Assembly (NCBI RefSeq): GCF_004341515.1
Contig: NZ_SLZF01000006.1
Span: 248,001-312,000 of the forward strand
Origin: Allobosea sp. BK604
GTDB lineage: Bacteria > Pseudomonadota > Alphaproteobacteria > Rhizobiales > Beijerinckiaceae
Reading direction: 5' to 3'
Length of the DNA: 64,000 nucleotides
Of this stretch, positions 34,604 through 43,453 are shown piece by piece. The stretch's first letter is position 1. Every line of letters begins with the position of its first letter. The notes under the pieces were generated by a model. That model was not told the origin of the DNA and did not search any database. It saw only the letters and a list, made by a program, of their open reading frames with translations. Made by a program: the position numbers and the translations under genes.

Positions 34604-35848
34604 ATGACCTCCGCGCCCTCAAGCGCCAATGCCGCCATTGCTGCCGCACATGCCACCGAGCCGAAGGTGCGGGCCGGGCTGGTGCTGCTCGCGCTGGCGA
34701 CCGGCGGTTTCGCCATCGGCACCACCGAATTCGCGGTGATGAGCCTCGTGCCCTATTTCTCGGCCGGGCTCGGCATCGACGAACCCACAGCGGGTCATGT
34801 GATCAGCGCCTATGCGCTCGGTGTCGTGGTCGGCGCGCCGGCCATCGCCGTGCTGGCCGCGAAGCTCTCGCGCCGCACGCTGCTGATCTGGCTGATGGCG
34901 GTGTTCGCGATCGCCAACGGCCTCTCCGCGCTCGCGCCATCCTATGGCTGGATGCTGGTCTTCCGTTTCCTCAGCGGCCTGCCGCACGGCGCCTATTTCG
35001 GCGTCGCGGCGCTGGTCGCCGCGTCGCTCGTTCCGCTCAACCGGCGGGCGCAGGCGGTTTCACGCGTCATGCTCGGGCTGACCGTCGCGACGATTCTCGG
35101 CGTGCCCCTGGCGAACTGGCTCGGGCAGGCTTTCGGCTGGCGCTGGGGTTTCGGGATCGTCGCCCTGCTCGCGCTGCTGACGGTCACGCTGGTCGCTCTG
35201 TTCGCGCCGAAGGACAAGCCGCATCCCAACGCCAGCCCGCTGCGCGAGCTCGGCGCGCTCAGGCACAAGCAGGTCTGGCTGACGCTCGGGATCAGCGCGA
35301 TCGGCTTCGGCGGCATGTTCGCCGTCTATACCTATGTCGCCTCGACGCTGATGGAGGTGACGCAGGTCGCGCCCTCGATGGTCCCGGTGGTGCTCGCCAT
35401 CTTCGGCCTCGGCCTGACCGCGGGTACGCTCGTCGCGGCCTGGATGGCCGACCGGGCGCTGATGCCCTCGATCGCGATCATCCTGGTCTGGAGCGCGGCC
35501 TCGCTCGCGCTCTTCCCTTTCGCCGCCGGCAATATCTGGGCGGTATCCGTCGTGGTCTTCATGATCGGGGCCGGCGGCGGGCTCGGCATGCCGCTGCAGA
35601 CGCGGCTGATGGATGTCGCCCATGACGCGCAGACGCTGGCCGCCGCGCTGAACCACAGCGCCTTCAACACCGCCAACGCGCTCGGCCCCTGGCTCGGCGG
35701 CATGGCGATCGCGGCCGGCTATGGCTGGACCTCGACCGGCTGGGTCGGGGCGGCCCTGGCACTCGCCGGGCTCGCGATCTGGGGCGTGGCGATGCTCGAC
35801 GCGCGCGAGCGCGGCGCGGATTCGGCGGCGTTGGCTCCAGGCGAGTAA
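34604..35848 (+). CDS. MFS transporter (DHA1 family, AraJ/PbuE-like)
   Basis: 414 residues from ATG 34604; the open frame begins earlier at 34529 but without signals. There are 12 predicted helices. GTTEFAVMSLVP in helix 1 is the hallmark of the AraJ/YdhP-type DHA1 group, followed by ISAYALGVVVGAPAIAVLAAKLSRR as A-motif region. Members export sugars, purines or drugs. The gene is flanked by two tandem family B repeats downstream and has no operon partner. Confidence 0.9.
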   Translation: MTSAPSSANAAIAAAHATEPKVRAGLVLLALATGGFAIGTTEFAVMSLVPYFSAGLGIDEPTAGHVISAYALGVVVGAPAIAVLAAKLSRRTLLIWLMAVFAIANGLSALAPSYGWMLVFRFLSGLPHGAYFGVAALVAASLVPLNRRAQAVSRVMLGLTVATILGVPLANWLGQAFGWRWGFGIVALLALLTVTLVALFAPKDKPHPNASPLRELGALRHKQVWLTLGISAIGFGGMFAVYTYVASTLMEVTQVAPSMVPVVLAIFGLGLTAGTLVAAWMADRALMPSIAIILVWSAASLALFPFAAGNIWAVSVVVFMIGAGGGLGMPLQTRLMDVAHDAQTLAAALNHSAFNTANALGPWLGGMAIAAGYGWTSTGWVGAALALAGLAIWGVAMLDARERGADSAALAPGE

Positions 35849-35854
35849 CGCTCG

Positions 35855-35899
35855 CATCGGCTTTGTCCGAAAGCCGCAAGCCACTTTTCGGGCCGATGC
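35855..35899. repeat. ~45-bp palindromic repeat, family B (copy 1)
   Basis: Starts CATCGGCTTTGTCCGAAAGCC and ends TTTTCGGGCCGATGC; outer bases GCATCGG and CCGATGC are inverted. A second copy follows after 11 bases. Confidence 0.85.
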
Positions 35900-35910
35900 T
35901 CATGTTCCCG

Positions 35911-35954
35911 CATCGGCTCGTCCGAAAACCGCAAGCCACTTTTCGGGCCGATGC
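35911..35954. repeat. Family B repeat (copy 2)
   Basis: CATCGGCTCGTCCGAAAACC through TTTTCGGGCCGATGC, same orientation as copy 1. Its right end overlaps the last codons region of the minus-strand gene starting at 36681, close to that gene's stop. Confidence 0.85.
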
Positions 35955-35955
35955 G

Positions 35956-36681
35956 TTATCGCCGCGATCGACCGGTCGGCGCGGCGGTCTTGCGGGTAGT
36001 CTCGGCCTGCTGCCGGGCTGCCAGCCAGATCACATGCTTCGCGCCGCGGCGGCTCCGGCTCGCCCGCACCATGAGCTCCTCCACCACGAAACCCGCCCGG
36101 ACGAGGCGCTGCGTGAAGCGGCGGTCCGGACCTTGCGACCAGACGGCGAGGATGCCGCCCGGCCGCAACGCCGCCTGCGCCAGCCAGAGCCCGGTCTCGC
36201 CATAGAGCGCGTCATTGCCGGCAACGGTCAGGCCTTCAGGGCCGTTATCGACATCGAGCAGGATCGCGTCATAGCCCGCGGGCGCGGCGCCGATCACGCT
36301 TGCGACATCCGCGACCGTAATCGTTGCGCGCGGATCGTCGAGACAGGCGCCGAAAACCTCGGCCATCGGGCCCCTCGCCCAGGCGACGACGGCCGGCACG
36401 AGCTCGGCGACCTCGATGCGCGCGTCAGCGCCCCAGGCCGCCAATGCAGCCCGCAAGGTGAAGCCCATGCCGAGCCCACCGATCAGGATGCGTGGCCTCG
36501 GCTTCTGTCCCAGGCGCTCGCGCACCAGCGTCGCCAGCGCCTCCTCGGAGCCGCTGAGGCGGCTGTTCATCAGCTCGTTGCTGCCGAGCATGATCGAGAA
36601 TTCGCTGCCGCGCTGCTTGAGGCGCAGCTCGCCGGAACCATCAGGCAATTTCGCGGTGTCGAGCAAAATCCAGGGGATCAA
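35956..36681 (-). CDS. Spermidine synthase-like (polyamine aminopropyltransferase fold) protein
   Basis: 241 residues with the Rossmann methyltransferase-like core of spermidine synthases. ILIGGLGMGFTLRAAL is the nucleotide-binding loop, RIEVAELVPAVVAWAR follows with the acidic residue, and LLDVDNGPEG stands where the catalytic aspartate region DxxDP occurs in true synthases. The N-terminal beta domain is reduced. This group is common in alphaproteobacteria and its substrate is not established, so I would not call it SpeE. The C-terminus is basic (TTRKTAAPTGRSRR). Confidence 0.75.
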   Translation of the reverse strand: MIPWILLDTAKLPDGSGELRLKQRGSEFSIMLGSNELMNSRLSGSEEALATLVRERLGQKPRPRILIGGLGMGFTLRAALAAWGADARIEVAELVPAVVAWARGPMAEVFGACLDDPRATITVADVASVIGAAPAGYDAILLDVDNGPEGLTVAGNDALYGETGLWLAQAALRPGGILAVWSQGPDRRFTQRLVRAGFVVEELMVRASRSRRGAKHVIWLAARQQAETTRKTAAPTGRSRR

Positions 36682-36718
36682 GCGCAGGCTCCAGTCAGGG
36701 ACAGATCGGGACAGCGGG

Positions 36719-37321
36719 TCATCGGAGCGAGGGCGCCGCGATGAGACGCATCGCCGGCGCGATCGCGGCGCGACCCTCGGCCAGGCGATCGGTCAGCACG
36801 TAGTACCAGCTGAAGCCGAGATAAAGCACGAGCCGCATCTCGATCTCGGCGGCGACGATCTGGCCACGCTCGACCGCCTTGACGAAGCGCTCGCGCAACA
36901 GCCGCGTCCGCTCCGGCATGAACTTGTCGCGCAAGGTGTCCAGGGCTTCGGGGCTGTCCTGGGCCTCGGCGACGAGCGCCCGGAAGGTCCGGCCCGAGGG
37001 CGTCTCGTCCCAGAAATCCCAAAGCGCTTCGGTATAGACGGTGAGATCGCGGGCGAGATCGGCCGTTATCGGCACGGTCAGCGCCGCCTTCTCGGCGGCA
37101 TAGACATCCATCAGCAGGTCGGCGCGGGTCTTCCACCAGCGGTAGACCGTCGGCTTGCCGGCGCCGGCCCGGCGCGAGACGGCGTCGATCGAGAAGCCGC
37201 CATAGCCCTCCTCCGCCAGGACGGCGCGGGCGGCCGAGAGGATCGCCGCCTGCGAGGCGGGATTCCGGCGCGCGCCGATCGAGGCTCGGCGGGTCTGTGG
37301 TTCGGCATCGCCAGTCGTCAC
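36719..37321 (-). CDS. TetR/AcrR-family transcriptional regulator
   Basis: 200 residues from a GTG at 37321. The N-terminal HTH reads ILSAARAVLAEEGYGGFSID followed by RRAGAGKPTVYRWWKTRADL, typical of TetR proteins, and the remainder is an all-helical ligand-binding/dimer domain (TetR_C_11-like by appearance). It is divergent from a small membrane protein gene, and a perfect 13-bp inverted repeat sits at that gene's start, so it very probably represses it. The ligand is unknown. Confidence 0.92.
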   Translation of the reverse strand: MTTGDAEPQTRRASIGARRNPASQAAILSAARAVLAEEGYGGFSIDAVSRRAGAGKPTVYRWWKTRADLLMDVYAAEKAALTVPITADLARDLTVYTEALWDFWDETPSGRTFRALVAEAQDSPEALDTLRDKFMPERTRLLRERFVKAVERGQIVAAEIEMRLVLYLGFSWYYVLTDRLAEGRAAIAPAMRLIAAPSLR

Positions 37322-37431
37322 GATGATGCTCGCCTTCTGCCCCTTGCCCGCCGACGCCGCGGGCGCGGATTCGGATCGCGTCCGGACGGCGCGACCGGGA
37401 CTTGATATCGAAACGGATCGTATCTATCAAT

Positions 37432-37460
37432 CCATAACGAAACGATACGTTTCGTTATGG
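37432..37460. promoter_or_regulatory. Perfect inverted repeat, TetR operator
   Basis: CCATAACGAAACG (37432-37444) and its exact complement (37448-37460) flank a three-base centre. It overlaps the first in-frame ATG (37457) and the GGAG ribosome binding site of the small membrane protein, so bound repressor would block transcription at the gene's very start. Confidence 0.85.
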
Positions 37461-37468
37461 AGATCATC

Positions 37469-37672
37469 ATGACCATTGCCACCCGGTCCCCGCTTGGCCG
37501 CCTGCGTTTCCTGGGCACGCTGATGCTGGGCGCCTATCTGCTGATCAACCTCATTCTGCTCGCGCTCTCGCCCTTCAGCGACGGCTGGCCGACCTGGCTC
37601 GTCACCGCGCTCGCGGTGCCGCCAATGGTGCTCGGCATGGTCTATCTGGTGATGCCGATCGCCCGGCGATGA
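37469..37672 (+). CDS. Small two-helix membrane protein under TetR control
   Basis: 67 residues from ATG 37469, served by GGAGA at 37459-37463; the ATG at 37457 lies inside the operator palindrome. Two hydrophobic helices (about 12-35 and 40-60) are separated by the short loop SDGWPTW, and the ends are basic (RSPLGRLR and IARR), giving both termini in the cytoplasm. Small proteins of this type next to TetR regulators occur in Rhizobiales and may support membrane stress responses, but I know no defined role. Confidence 0.72.
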   Translation: MTIATRSPLGRLRFLGTLMLGAYLLINLILLALSPFSDGWPTWLVTALAVPPMVLGMVYLVMPIARR

Positions 37673-37768
37673 GCGCGGCTTCGCCGCATCGCCGGGCTGT
37701 GCTCGGCAGCGCCCGGCCATGCCGGGGCACGTGATCTGTGCCCGGCAGAGCCGGATCGCCGGGATGCG

Positions 37769-38485
37769 CTAGCTGGCCGCCTGGTATCGGATCTCGCCGT
37801 TGTTCAGGAAGCAGGTCTTGTTGAACAGCGACAGATCCAGCGGGTTCGGCAAGCGCACGTCGCCGATATCCGGACAGGGCTTCGTCGAGGGGTCGTAGGA
37901 GCGATGGACCTGGGAGATGAAGACGAGGATCAGTCCCCGCTCCCGGGCAAAGGCCCGCAGCTTGCGGATCTGCGCCATCAAGTCGGGATTCTCCCGGCGC
38001 TGATCGAGAAGCTGCAGATAATCGATGACGACCAGGGTCCCGCGCGGCGCCGATTGCAGCGCCGCGATGACGTAGTCGGCGCTGATCAGGTCCGAACTGT
38101 CGAATTCGAACAACCCGTCGAAATGCGCCAGATCCACCCCGATCGCGCGAAAGCGCTCCAGGACATCGCTTTTCGTATATTCCAGCGAGAAGAACACGCC
38201 GCGATTGCCGGCCTTCATCGCCTCCACCGCGAGCTCGAGGCTCATCAGCGTCTTGCCATGGCCGGGACGCGCGGCGACCAGGATCAGATCGCCGGGCACC
38301 AGCCGGGCAAAGAGCTTGCCGGCAGGCGCAGCCGCAGCTGCCTTGGCCGCAAGCAGGCCCCAGCTGCTGAACCCCTCTGCGGCGGCGATGCGATCAAGCG
38401 CCGCGTGGAGCGGGATCTTCGCCTCGCGGGACAAGAGCCGGGCTTTGCGTTTCAGGTCATAGATCGGCGCGGACAGCTTCATCAA
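37769..38485 (-). CDS. DnaB-like RecA-fold ATPase, stand-alone
   Basis: 238 residues. An N-terminal basic helical segment (DLKRKARLLSREAKIPLHAAL) precedes a RecA-type ATPase core: Walker A AARPGHGKT near 71-79, FFSLEYTKSDV in the place of the DnaB H1a motif, and Walker B LVVIDYLQLLDQRRENPDL near 151-169 with an ISQ motif (sensor/H3) further on. This is the core of the replicative helicase DnaB C-terminal domain without the N-terminal collar. Proteins of this size are annotated as DNA helicase in alphaproteobacteria; the physiological role is unknown. Confidence 0.78.
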   Translation of the reverse strand: MMKLSAPIYDLKRKARLLSREAKIPLHAALDRIAAAEGFSSWGLLAAKAAAAAPAGKLFARLVPGDLILVAARPGHGKTLMSLELAVEAMKAGNRGVFFSLEYTKSDVLERFRAIGVDLAHFDGLFEFDSSDLISADYVIAALQSAPRGTLVVIDYLQLLDQRRENPDLMAQIRKLRAFARERGLILVFISQVHRSYDPSTKPCPDIGDVRLPNPLDLSLFNKTCFLNNGEIRYQAAS

Positions 38486-38824
38486 AACCTCCTATCGCGA
38501 GCATAGTTCGCAACCCCTCCTCATGCGCGGCGCTCGAACAGTCGGTTCGACGGTTGGATGGCCCGGCATGGACGATGCTTTCCCGGCGGAGGGGGGAGGC
38601 GTGGGCTGCGCCTGACCACGCTATAGCCTGAGTCTTCAGCCTGAGTCCCAGCCGGAGTCTTGGCCGAGCGAAATCTCCGGCGCCGTTGCCCGGCCTGCGG
38701 GGGACTGGCGAAGGCTGTCCGATTCTGCTGCGAGCACGACAGAATCGGCTGCATCATCGCGTCTTCCCGGTCCGCTCCGGCTGCATCCAGAGGCCTACCC
38801 TGCCCCTGACGAGGGAGAGTTGCC
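38486..38824. other. Intergenic region upstream of rocD with short repeats
   Basis: 339 bases without a credible gene. It contains three imperfect copies of AGCCTGAGTC (38625-38660 region) and a hairpin (38719-38748). Both flanking genes read away from it, so it must hold their promoters. Confidence 0.55.
38719..38748. promoter_or_regulatory. Perfect 9-bp inverted repeat upstream of rocD
   Basis: CCGATTCTG (38719-38727) and CAGAATCGG (38740-38748) with a 12-base spacer, about 75 bases before the rocD start. It could be an operator for an Lrp/ArgR-like regulator or an mRNA hairpin. Confidence 0.4.
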
Positions 38825-40045
38825 ATGAATGCCATCGAGCTCGAACGCCAGGTCTGCGCCGCGAATTACGCGCCGCTGCCGATCATGCTCTCGCATGGCG
38901 AGGGAGTCTGGCTGACCGATATCGGCGGCATGAAGCGGCTGGACATGATGAGCGGCTATTCCGCCGTCAGCCTCGGCCATGGCCATCCGCGCATCCTCAA
39001 GGTGCTGAACGAGCAGGCGCGCAAACTCGCCGTCACCAGCCGCGCCTTCCATAGCGAGCCGCTCGGGCCGTTCCTGGCCAGGCTCTGCGCGGTCTCCGGG
39101 CAGGAGATGGCACTGCCGATGAATACCGGCGCGGAGGCGGTCGAGACCGCGATCAAGGCCGCCCGGCGCTGGGGCTACCGGATCAAGGGCATCGCCGATG
39201 GCAAGGCCGAGATCATCACGGCCGCCGGCAATTTCCACGGCCGGACGACGACGATCGTCGGATTCTCCTCCGACGCGAGCTATCGCGACGGCTTCGGGCC
39301 GTTCACGCCCGGCTTCGTCAACGTGCCCTTCGGCGATGCGGCCGCGATCGAGGCGGCGATCACGCCCAACACAGCTGCAATCATGATCGAGCCGATCCAG
39401 GGCGAGGCCGGCATCGTCGTGCCGCCGGCGGGCTATCTGAAGCGGCTGCGCGCGCTCTGCGACGCCAACACCATCCTGCTCATCCTCGACGAGGTGCAGT
39501 CCGGCCTCGGGCGCACCGGACGCTGGTTCGCGCATGAACATGAGGGCATCCGCCCGGATGGGCTGATCGTCGGCAAGGCGCTCGGCGGCGGGGTCTATCC
39601 GGTCTCCGCCTTCCTCGCCTCGCGCGATGTGATGCGGCTGTTCGAGCCCGGCTCGCATGGCTCGACCTTCGGCGGCAATGCGCTCGCCGCGGCGATCGGG
39701 CTGGAAGCGCTCAAGATCATCGAGGAAGAGCGGCTGGTCGAGCGCTCGGCCGAGCATGGCGCCCATATGAAGCGCCGCCTCAATGCGATGACGCAGGGCC
39801 TGGCGCGCGAGGTGCGGGGCCTCGGCCTCTGGGTCGGCGTCGATCTCGACCCCGCCCTCGCCTCGGCCAAGGCGGTCGTCAGCGCGCTCGCCGGCGCCGG
39901 CGTGCTGACCAAGGAAACGCATGAGACCGTCATCCGCTTCGCCCCGCCGCTGACGATCAGCCGGGCCGAGCTCGACTGGGGTCTCGACCGCTGCGAGGCG
40001 GTCTTCTCCGCCTTTGCCGGGCGCGCCAAGCCCGCCGCAGCCTGA
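38825..40045 (+). CDS. rocD: Ornithine--oxo-acid transaminase
   Basis: 406 residues, class III PLP aminotransferase. Key parts: SGYSAVSLGHGHPRI near 41-55, MNTGAEAVETAIKAAR, the NFHGRT phosphate-pocket segment, LILDEVQSGLGRTG with the PLP-nitrogen aspartate, and IVGKALGGGVYPVSA with the Schiff-base lysine. The NTGAEAVE and GHGHP signatures fit ornithine aminotransferase better than acetylornithine or GABA aminotransferases. It moves the delta amino group of ornithine to 2-oxoglutarate, giving glutamate semialdehyde. A basic amino acid ABC transporter follows. Confidence 0.9.
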   Translation: MNAIELERQVCAANYAPLPIMLSHGEGVWLTDIGGMKRLDMMSGYSAVSLGHGHPRILKVLNEQARKLAVTSRAFHSEPLGPFLARLCAVSGQEMALPMNTGAEAVETAIKAARRWGYRIKGIADGKAEIITAAGNFHGRTTTIVGFSSDASYRDGFGPFTPGFVNVPFGDAAAIEAAITPNTAAIMIEPIQGEAGIVVPPAGYLKRLRALCDANTILLILDEVQSGLGRTGRWFAHEHEGIRPDGLIVGKALGGGVYPVSAFLASRDVMRLFEPGSHGSTFGGNALAAAIGLEALKIIEEERLVERSAEHGAHMKRRLNAMTQGLAREVRGLGLWVGVDLDPALASAKAVVSALAGAGVLTKETHETVIRFAPPLTISRAELDWGLDRCEAVFSAFAGRAKPAAA

Positions 40046-40265
40046 GCCCGGCGCGATCCACAACTCGCAGCAGCGAGGGGCTTCAGCCCGGCAAAGTAAA
40101 AATAGTCAATAAAGCCATAGGTTTGCGCTGCCGATCCTTTAAGCGGATACGCTCAGAAAAGCTGCATGTCCCCACTTGCGGGCGAGGCATCGGATCGCAC
40201 AATCTGTGGGCACAAGCCGGAACAGGGTCGCGAAACGCCCGGCCGGCCAACCTGCGGGAGGTACC

Positions 40266-41057
40266 ATGAAAGGTTTCGTTCGTTTGATCGCCGGCGCTGC
40301 GCTGGCGGCCGCTTCCTTCGCGAGCCTCGGCACGACCGGCGCGCTCGCCCAGCAGAAGGAGTGGAAGGAGATCCGGATCGGCACCGAAGGCGCCTATCCG
40401 CCCTTCAACAATCTCAACGCCAAGAAAGAGCTCGAAGGCTTCGAGATCGACTACGCCAACATGCTCTGCGAGAAGATGAAGGTGAAATGCACCTGGGTCG
40501 TCCAGGACTGGGACGGCATCATCCCGGCGCTGCTCGCCAACAAGTACGACATCATCATCGCCGGCATGAACGCCACCGACGAGCGCAAGAAGCGGGTCGA
40601 CTTCACCTCGGTCTATACCAAGACGCCGATCTGGGCGATCAGCGCCAAGGGTGCCTCGACCGACATCTCGCCTGCCGCGCTGAAGGGCAAGGCGGTCGGC
40701 ACGCAGGGCGCGACCATCCACGCCAACTTCCTCGAGAAGTACTACAAGGATTCCAATATCCGCCTCTATCCGACCCAGGAGGAGGCCAATCTCGACCTGC
40801 TCAACGGGCGGCTCGACTACATCATCGCCGACTCGCTGGCGCTGCAGGATTTCCTCGACGGCAAGGGCAAGGATTGCTGCCAGAAGGCCGGCGAGGTGAC
40901 GCGCGATCCGGCGATCCATGGCCCGGGCGTCGGTGGCGCGGTGCGCAAGGAAGACACCGCGCTGAAGGAGATGTGGAGCAAGGCGATCGCCGAATCGCTG
41001 GCCGACGGCTCCTACAAGAAGATCCAGAACAAGTGGTTCAAGATCGACCTGATGTGA
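40266..41057 (+). CDS. Polar (basic) amino acid ABC transporter substrate-binding protein
   Basis: 263 residues from ATG 40266 with GGGAGG upstream; an upstream-extended frame lacks coding character. A signal peptide ends near GALAQ. The SBP_bac_3 fold is shown by IRIGTEGAYPPFNNLN, GFEIDYANMLCEKM, DWDGIIPALLANKYDIIIAGM and KAVGTQGATIHANF. The sequence pattern belongs to the lysine/arginine/ornithine group. Four cysteines (two CEKMKVKC, two DCCQ) may form disulfides. With rocD upstream, ornithine or arginine is the likely cargo. Confidence 0.92.
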   Translation: MKGFVRLIAGAALAAASFASLGTTGALAQQKEWKEIRIGTEGAYPPFNNLNAKKELEGFEIDYANMLCEKMKVKCTWVVQDWDGIIPALLANKYDIIIAGMNATDERKKRVDFTSVYTKTPIWAISAKGASTDISPAALKGKAVGTQGATIHANFLEKYYKDSNIRLYPTQEEANLDLLNGRLDYIIADSLALQDFLDGKGKDCCQKAGEVTRDPAIHGPGVGGAVRKEDTALKEMWSKAIAESLADGSYKKIQNKWFKIDLM

Positions 41058-41236
41058 TGGCGCTCAGCGCGTGATCACGCTCTCGCCGGAGCGGCCTCGC
41101 GCCGCTCCGGCATCGACGACCGAATAAGCTCAACGACGACCGGACCGGAAGCAGGAGTTGCCATCCCGAGGAGCCAAGCGGCGTCTCGAAGGATGAGGGC
41201 TCGCCGGAACCATCGCTTCGCACTGCCAGGGGGCGC

Positions 41237-41965
41237 ATGCTCGACAAGTTCGCATTGCTCGGCTTCGGCGACGGCGGCTGGGGCCCTGCCCTTCTGCAAG
41301 GCGCTTTCACCACCATCTCGATCGCGCTCGCGACCCTGCCCTTCGGGCTGCTGCTCGGACTGATCGTGGCGCTGGGCAAGCGCTCGGACAAGGTCGTCCT
41401 GCGCGCGCTGGCGACGGCCTATACGACCGTGTTCCGCGGCGTGCCCGAGCTGCTGACGCTCTACATCATCTATTTCGGCATCCAGATCCTGCTGCAGCAG
41501 ACCTGGCAGGCGCTTGGTCTGCCCGGCGTATTCTCGATGCCGCCCTTCGTCGCCGGCATGGTGGCGCTCGGCGTCGTGCTTTCGGCCTTCTCCAGCGAGG
41601 TCTGGGTCGGCGCGCTGAACTCGATCCAGAAGGGCCAGCGCGAGGCCGCCGCCGCGCTCGGCCTCAGCAAGGCGCAGGCCTTCCGCCTCGTCGTCTTCCC
41701 GCAGCTGATCCGCGTCGCCCTGCCGGGCCTCGGCAATAACTGGATGGTGCTGCTGAAGGAGACCTCGCTGGTCTCGGTCATCACCCTGCAGGACATCATG
41801 TTCATCACCACGCGCGCCAATGTGGTGACGAAGGAGCCGTTCCTGTTCTTCGGCGCGGCGATGATGCTCTATCTGTTCTTCTCGCTGATCTCGGCCTGGG
41901 GCGTGGGTAAGCTCGAAGCGCGCTCCAATCGCGGCTTTGCCGCTTTCGGCGGAGCGACGCGATGA
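41237..41965 (+). CDS. Amino acid ABC transporter permease (HisQ-like)
   Basis: 242 residues, about five membrane helices. The FRGVPELLTLYIIYFG segment and the EAA loop (GQREAAAALGLSKAQAFRLVVFPQ) are those of HisQ-type permeases that contact the ATPase. It overlaps the next permease gene by four bases (ATGA). Together the two form the membrane channel for the binding protein encoded 180 bases upstream. No terminator separates them. Confidence 0.92.
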   Translation: MLDKFALLGFGDGGWGPALLQGAFTTISIALATLPFGLLLGLIVALGKRSDKVVLRALATAYTTVFRGVPELLTLYIIYFGIQILLQQTWQALGLPGVFSMPPFVAGMVALGVVLSAFSSEVWVGALNSIQKGQREAAAALGLSKAQAFRLVVFPQLIRVALPGLGNNWMVLLKETSLVSVITLQDIMFITTRANVVTKEPFLFFGAAMMLYLFFSLISAWGVGKLEARSNRGFAAFGGATR

Positions 41966-42678
41966 CCTGGTGCGAGTATCCCGGCTACTGGCTCGGCAGC
42001 GAGGTCTTCCAGAACTACGGCTGCCGGATGGCGAGCGGGCTCTGGATCACGTTCCAGCTCGTCATCATCTCGGTCCTGCTCGGTTTCATCCTGGCGGTCG
42101 GGCTCGCCATCGCCCGGCTCTACGGACCGAAATGGGCACAGAGCACGATCAACGGCTACACGACGCTGTTCCGCGGCACGCCGCTGCTGTGCCAGCTCTT
42201 CCTGGTCTATTACGGGCTCGGGCAGTTCCGGCTGTTTTGGCAGGATATCGGGCTGTGGTGGTTCTTCCGCGAACCGTTCTACTGCGCGATCTTCACCTTC
42301 ACGATCAACACCGCCGCCTATCAGGCCGAGATCCTGCGCGGCGCGATCCAGTCGATCCCCCGCGGGCAGTTCGAGGGCGCATTGGCGCTCGGCCTGCATC
42401 GTTGGGGGACGCTGCGCCACGTCATCATGCCGCAGGCGATGATCCTGGCCCTGCGCCCGCTCGGCAACGAACTGATCGTGATGATCAAGTCGAGCGCGAT
42501 CGCCTCGCTGGTGACGCTGTTCGATCTGATGGGCGCGACGAAGCTCGCCTTCGCGCGCTCCTTCGACCTGACGATCTATCTCTATGCGGCGGTGATCTAT
42601 CTTGCGCTGGTCGAGGTGATCCGGCGTGTCTGGGACAAGGTCGAACTCAGGCTGACCCGCCACATGGCGCTGAGGTGA
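41962..42678 (+). CDS. Amino acid ABC transporter permease (HisM-like)
   Basis: 238 residues, about five helices. FRGTPLLCQLFLVYYGLGQ and the EAA loop (PRGQFEGALALGLHRWGTLR) are HisM-type. It starts inside the stop of the first permease. The gene ends 13 bases before the convergent map gene, so the operon stops here without a HisP-like ATPase, which must be encoded elsewhere. Confidence 0.92.
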   Translation: MTWCEYPGYWLGSEVFQNYGCRMASGLWITFQLVIISVLLGFILAVGLAIARLYGPKWAQSTINGYTTLFRGTPLLCQLFLVYYGLGQFRLFWQDIGLWWFFREPFYCAIFTFTINTAAYQAEILRGAIQSIPRGQFEGALALGLHRWGTLRHVIMPQAMILALRPLGNELIVMIKSSAIASLVTLFDLMGATKLAFARSFDLTIYLYAAVIYLALVEVIRRVWDKVELRLTRHMALR

Positions 42679-42690
42679 GAAGGCCGGGCC

Positions 42691-43443
42691 TCAGTCCGCG
42701 AGGGTGAGGACCAGCGCACCCGACGGCGTCGCGACCACGGTGTGCTCGTATTGGACGGTCGGCGCGCTGGGCTCGGCATAGAGCGTCCAGCGGTCGTCCT
42801 CGCGATGCTCGGCCCAGTCGGCGCCGAGCGACAGGAAGGGCTCGACGGTGAAGACCAGGCCCTTCTCCATGATGCGGCGCTCCGAGCGATCCGGCCAGGT
42901 GGCGAGTTCCGTCGGCTCCTCGTGCAGCGAGCGGCCGACGCCGTGGCTCGCGAGATTGCGCACCAGCGTATAGCGGTTCTTCTGCGCGAAGCGGCCGACG
43001 GCCTGGCCGATCCCCGCCATCGGCTTGCCCGCGCCGACCTGGCCGATCCCGGCCCAGAGCGCGCGCTTGCCGTCACGGCACAGCCGCTCGATGCGCCGGT
43101 CGACCGGCGGCACGGTGAAGGACGCGCCGGTATCGGAAAAGAAGCCCGCCTTCTCGGCGGAGACATCGATATTGATCAGGTCGCCGGCGGCGATCCGGCG
43201 ATCGCCCGGAATGCCGTGCGCGATCTCCTCGTTGACGCTGATGCAGGTCGCTCCCGGGAAGCCGTAGGCGAGTTCCGGGGCCGGGCGCGCGCCCTCCCGC
43301 TCCAGGCAATCGCGGCCGATCGCGTCGAGCTCGGCCGTCGTCATGCCCGGCTCCAGCGCCTTGCCCATGGTGGCCAGCGCGCGGGCGATGATGCGACCGA
43401 TCTCGCGCAGCGCCTGCAATTCGTCATCATTGGAAATCGTCAT
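42691..43443 (-). CDS. map: Type I methionine aminopeptidase
   Basis: 250 residues, the short type Ia form without zinc finger. Metal ligands are all in place: D in NIDVS, D in FSDTG, H in ASHGVGR, E in FTVEPF and E in QYEHT. It removes the initiator methionine from nascent proteins in the cytosol. Sequence GFPGATCISVNEEIAHGIPG is the usual substrate-pocket segment. It is not next to ribosomal or secretion genes, so it may be a second paralog rather than the housekeeping copy. Confidence 0.93.
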   Translation of the reverse strand: MTISNDDELQALREIGRIIARALATMGKALEPGMTTAELDAIGRDCLEREGARPAPELAYGFPGATCISVNEEIAHGIPGDRRIAAGDLINIDVSAEKAGFFSDTGASFTVPPVDRRIERLCRDGKRALWAGIGQVGAGKPMAGIGQAVGRFAQKNRYTLVRNLASHGVGRSLHEEPTELATWPDRSERRIMEKGLVFTVEPFLSLGADWAEHREDDRWTLYAEPSAPTVQYEHTVVATPSGALVLTLAD

Positions 43444-43453
43444 GGGCCATGCC

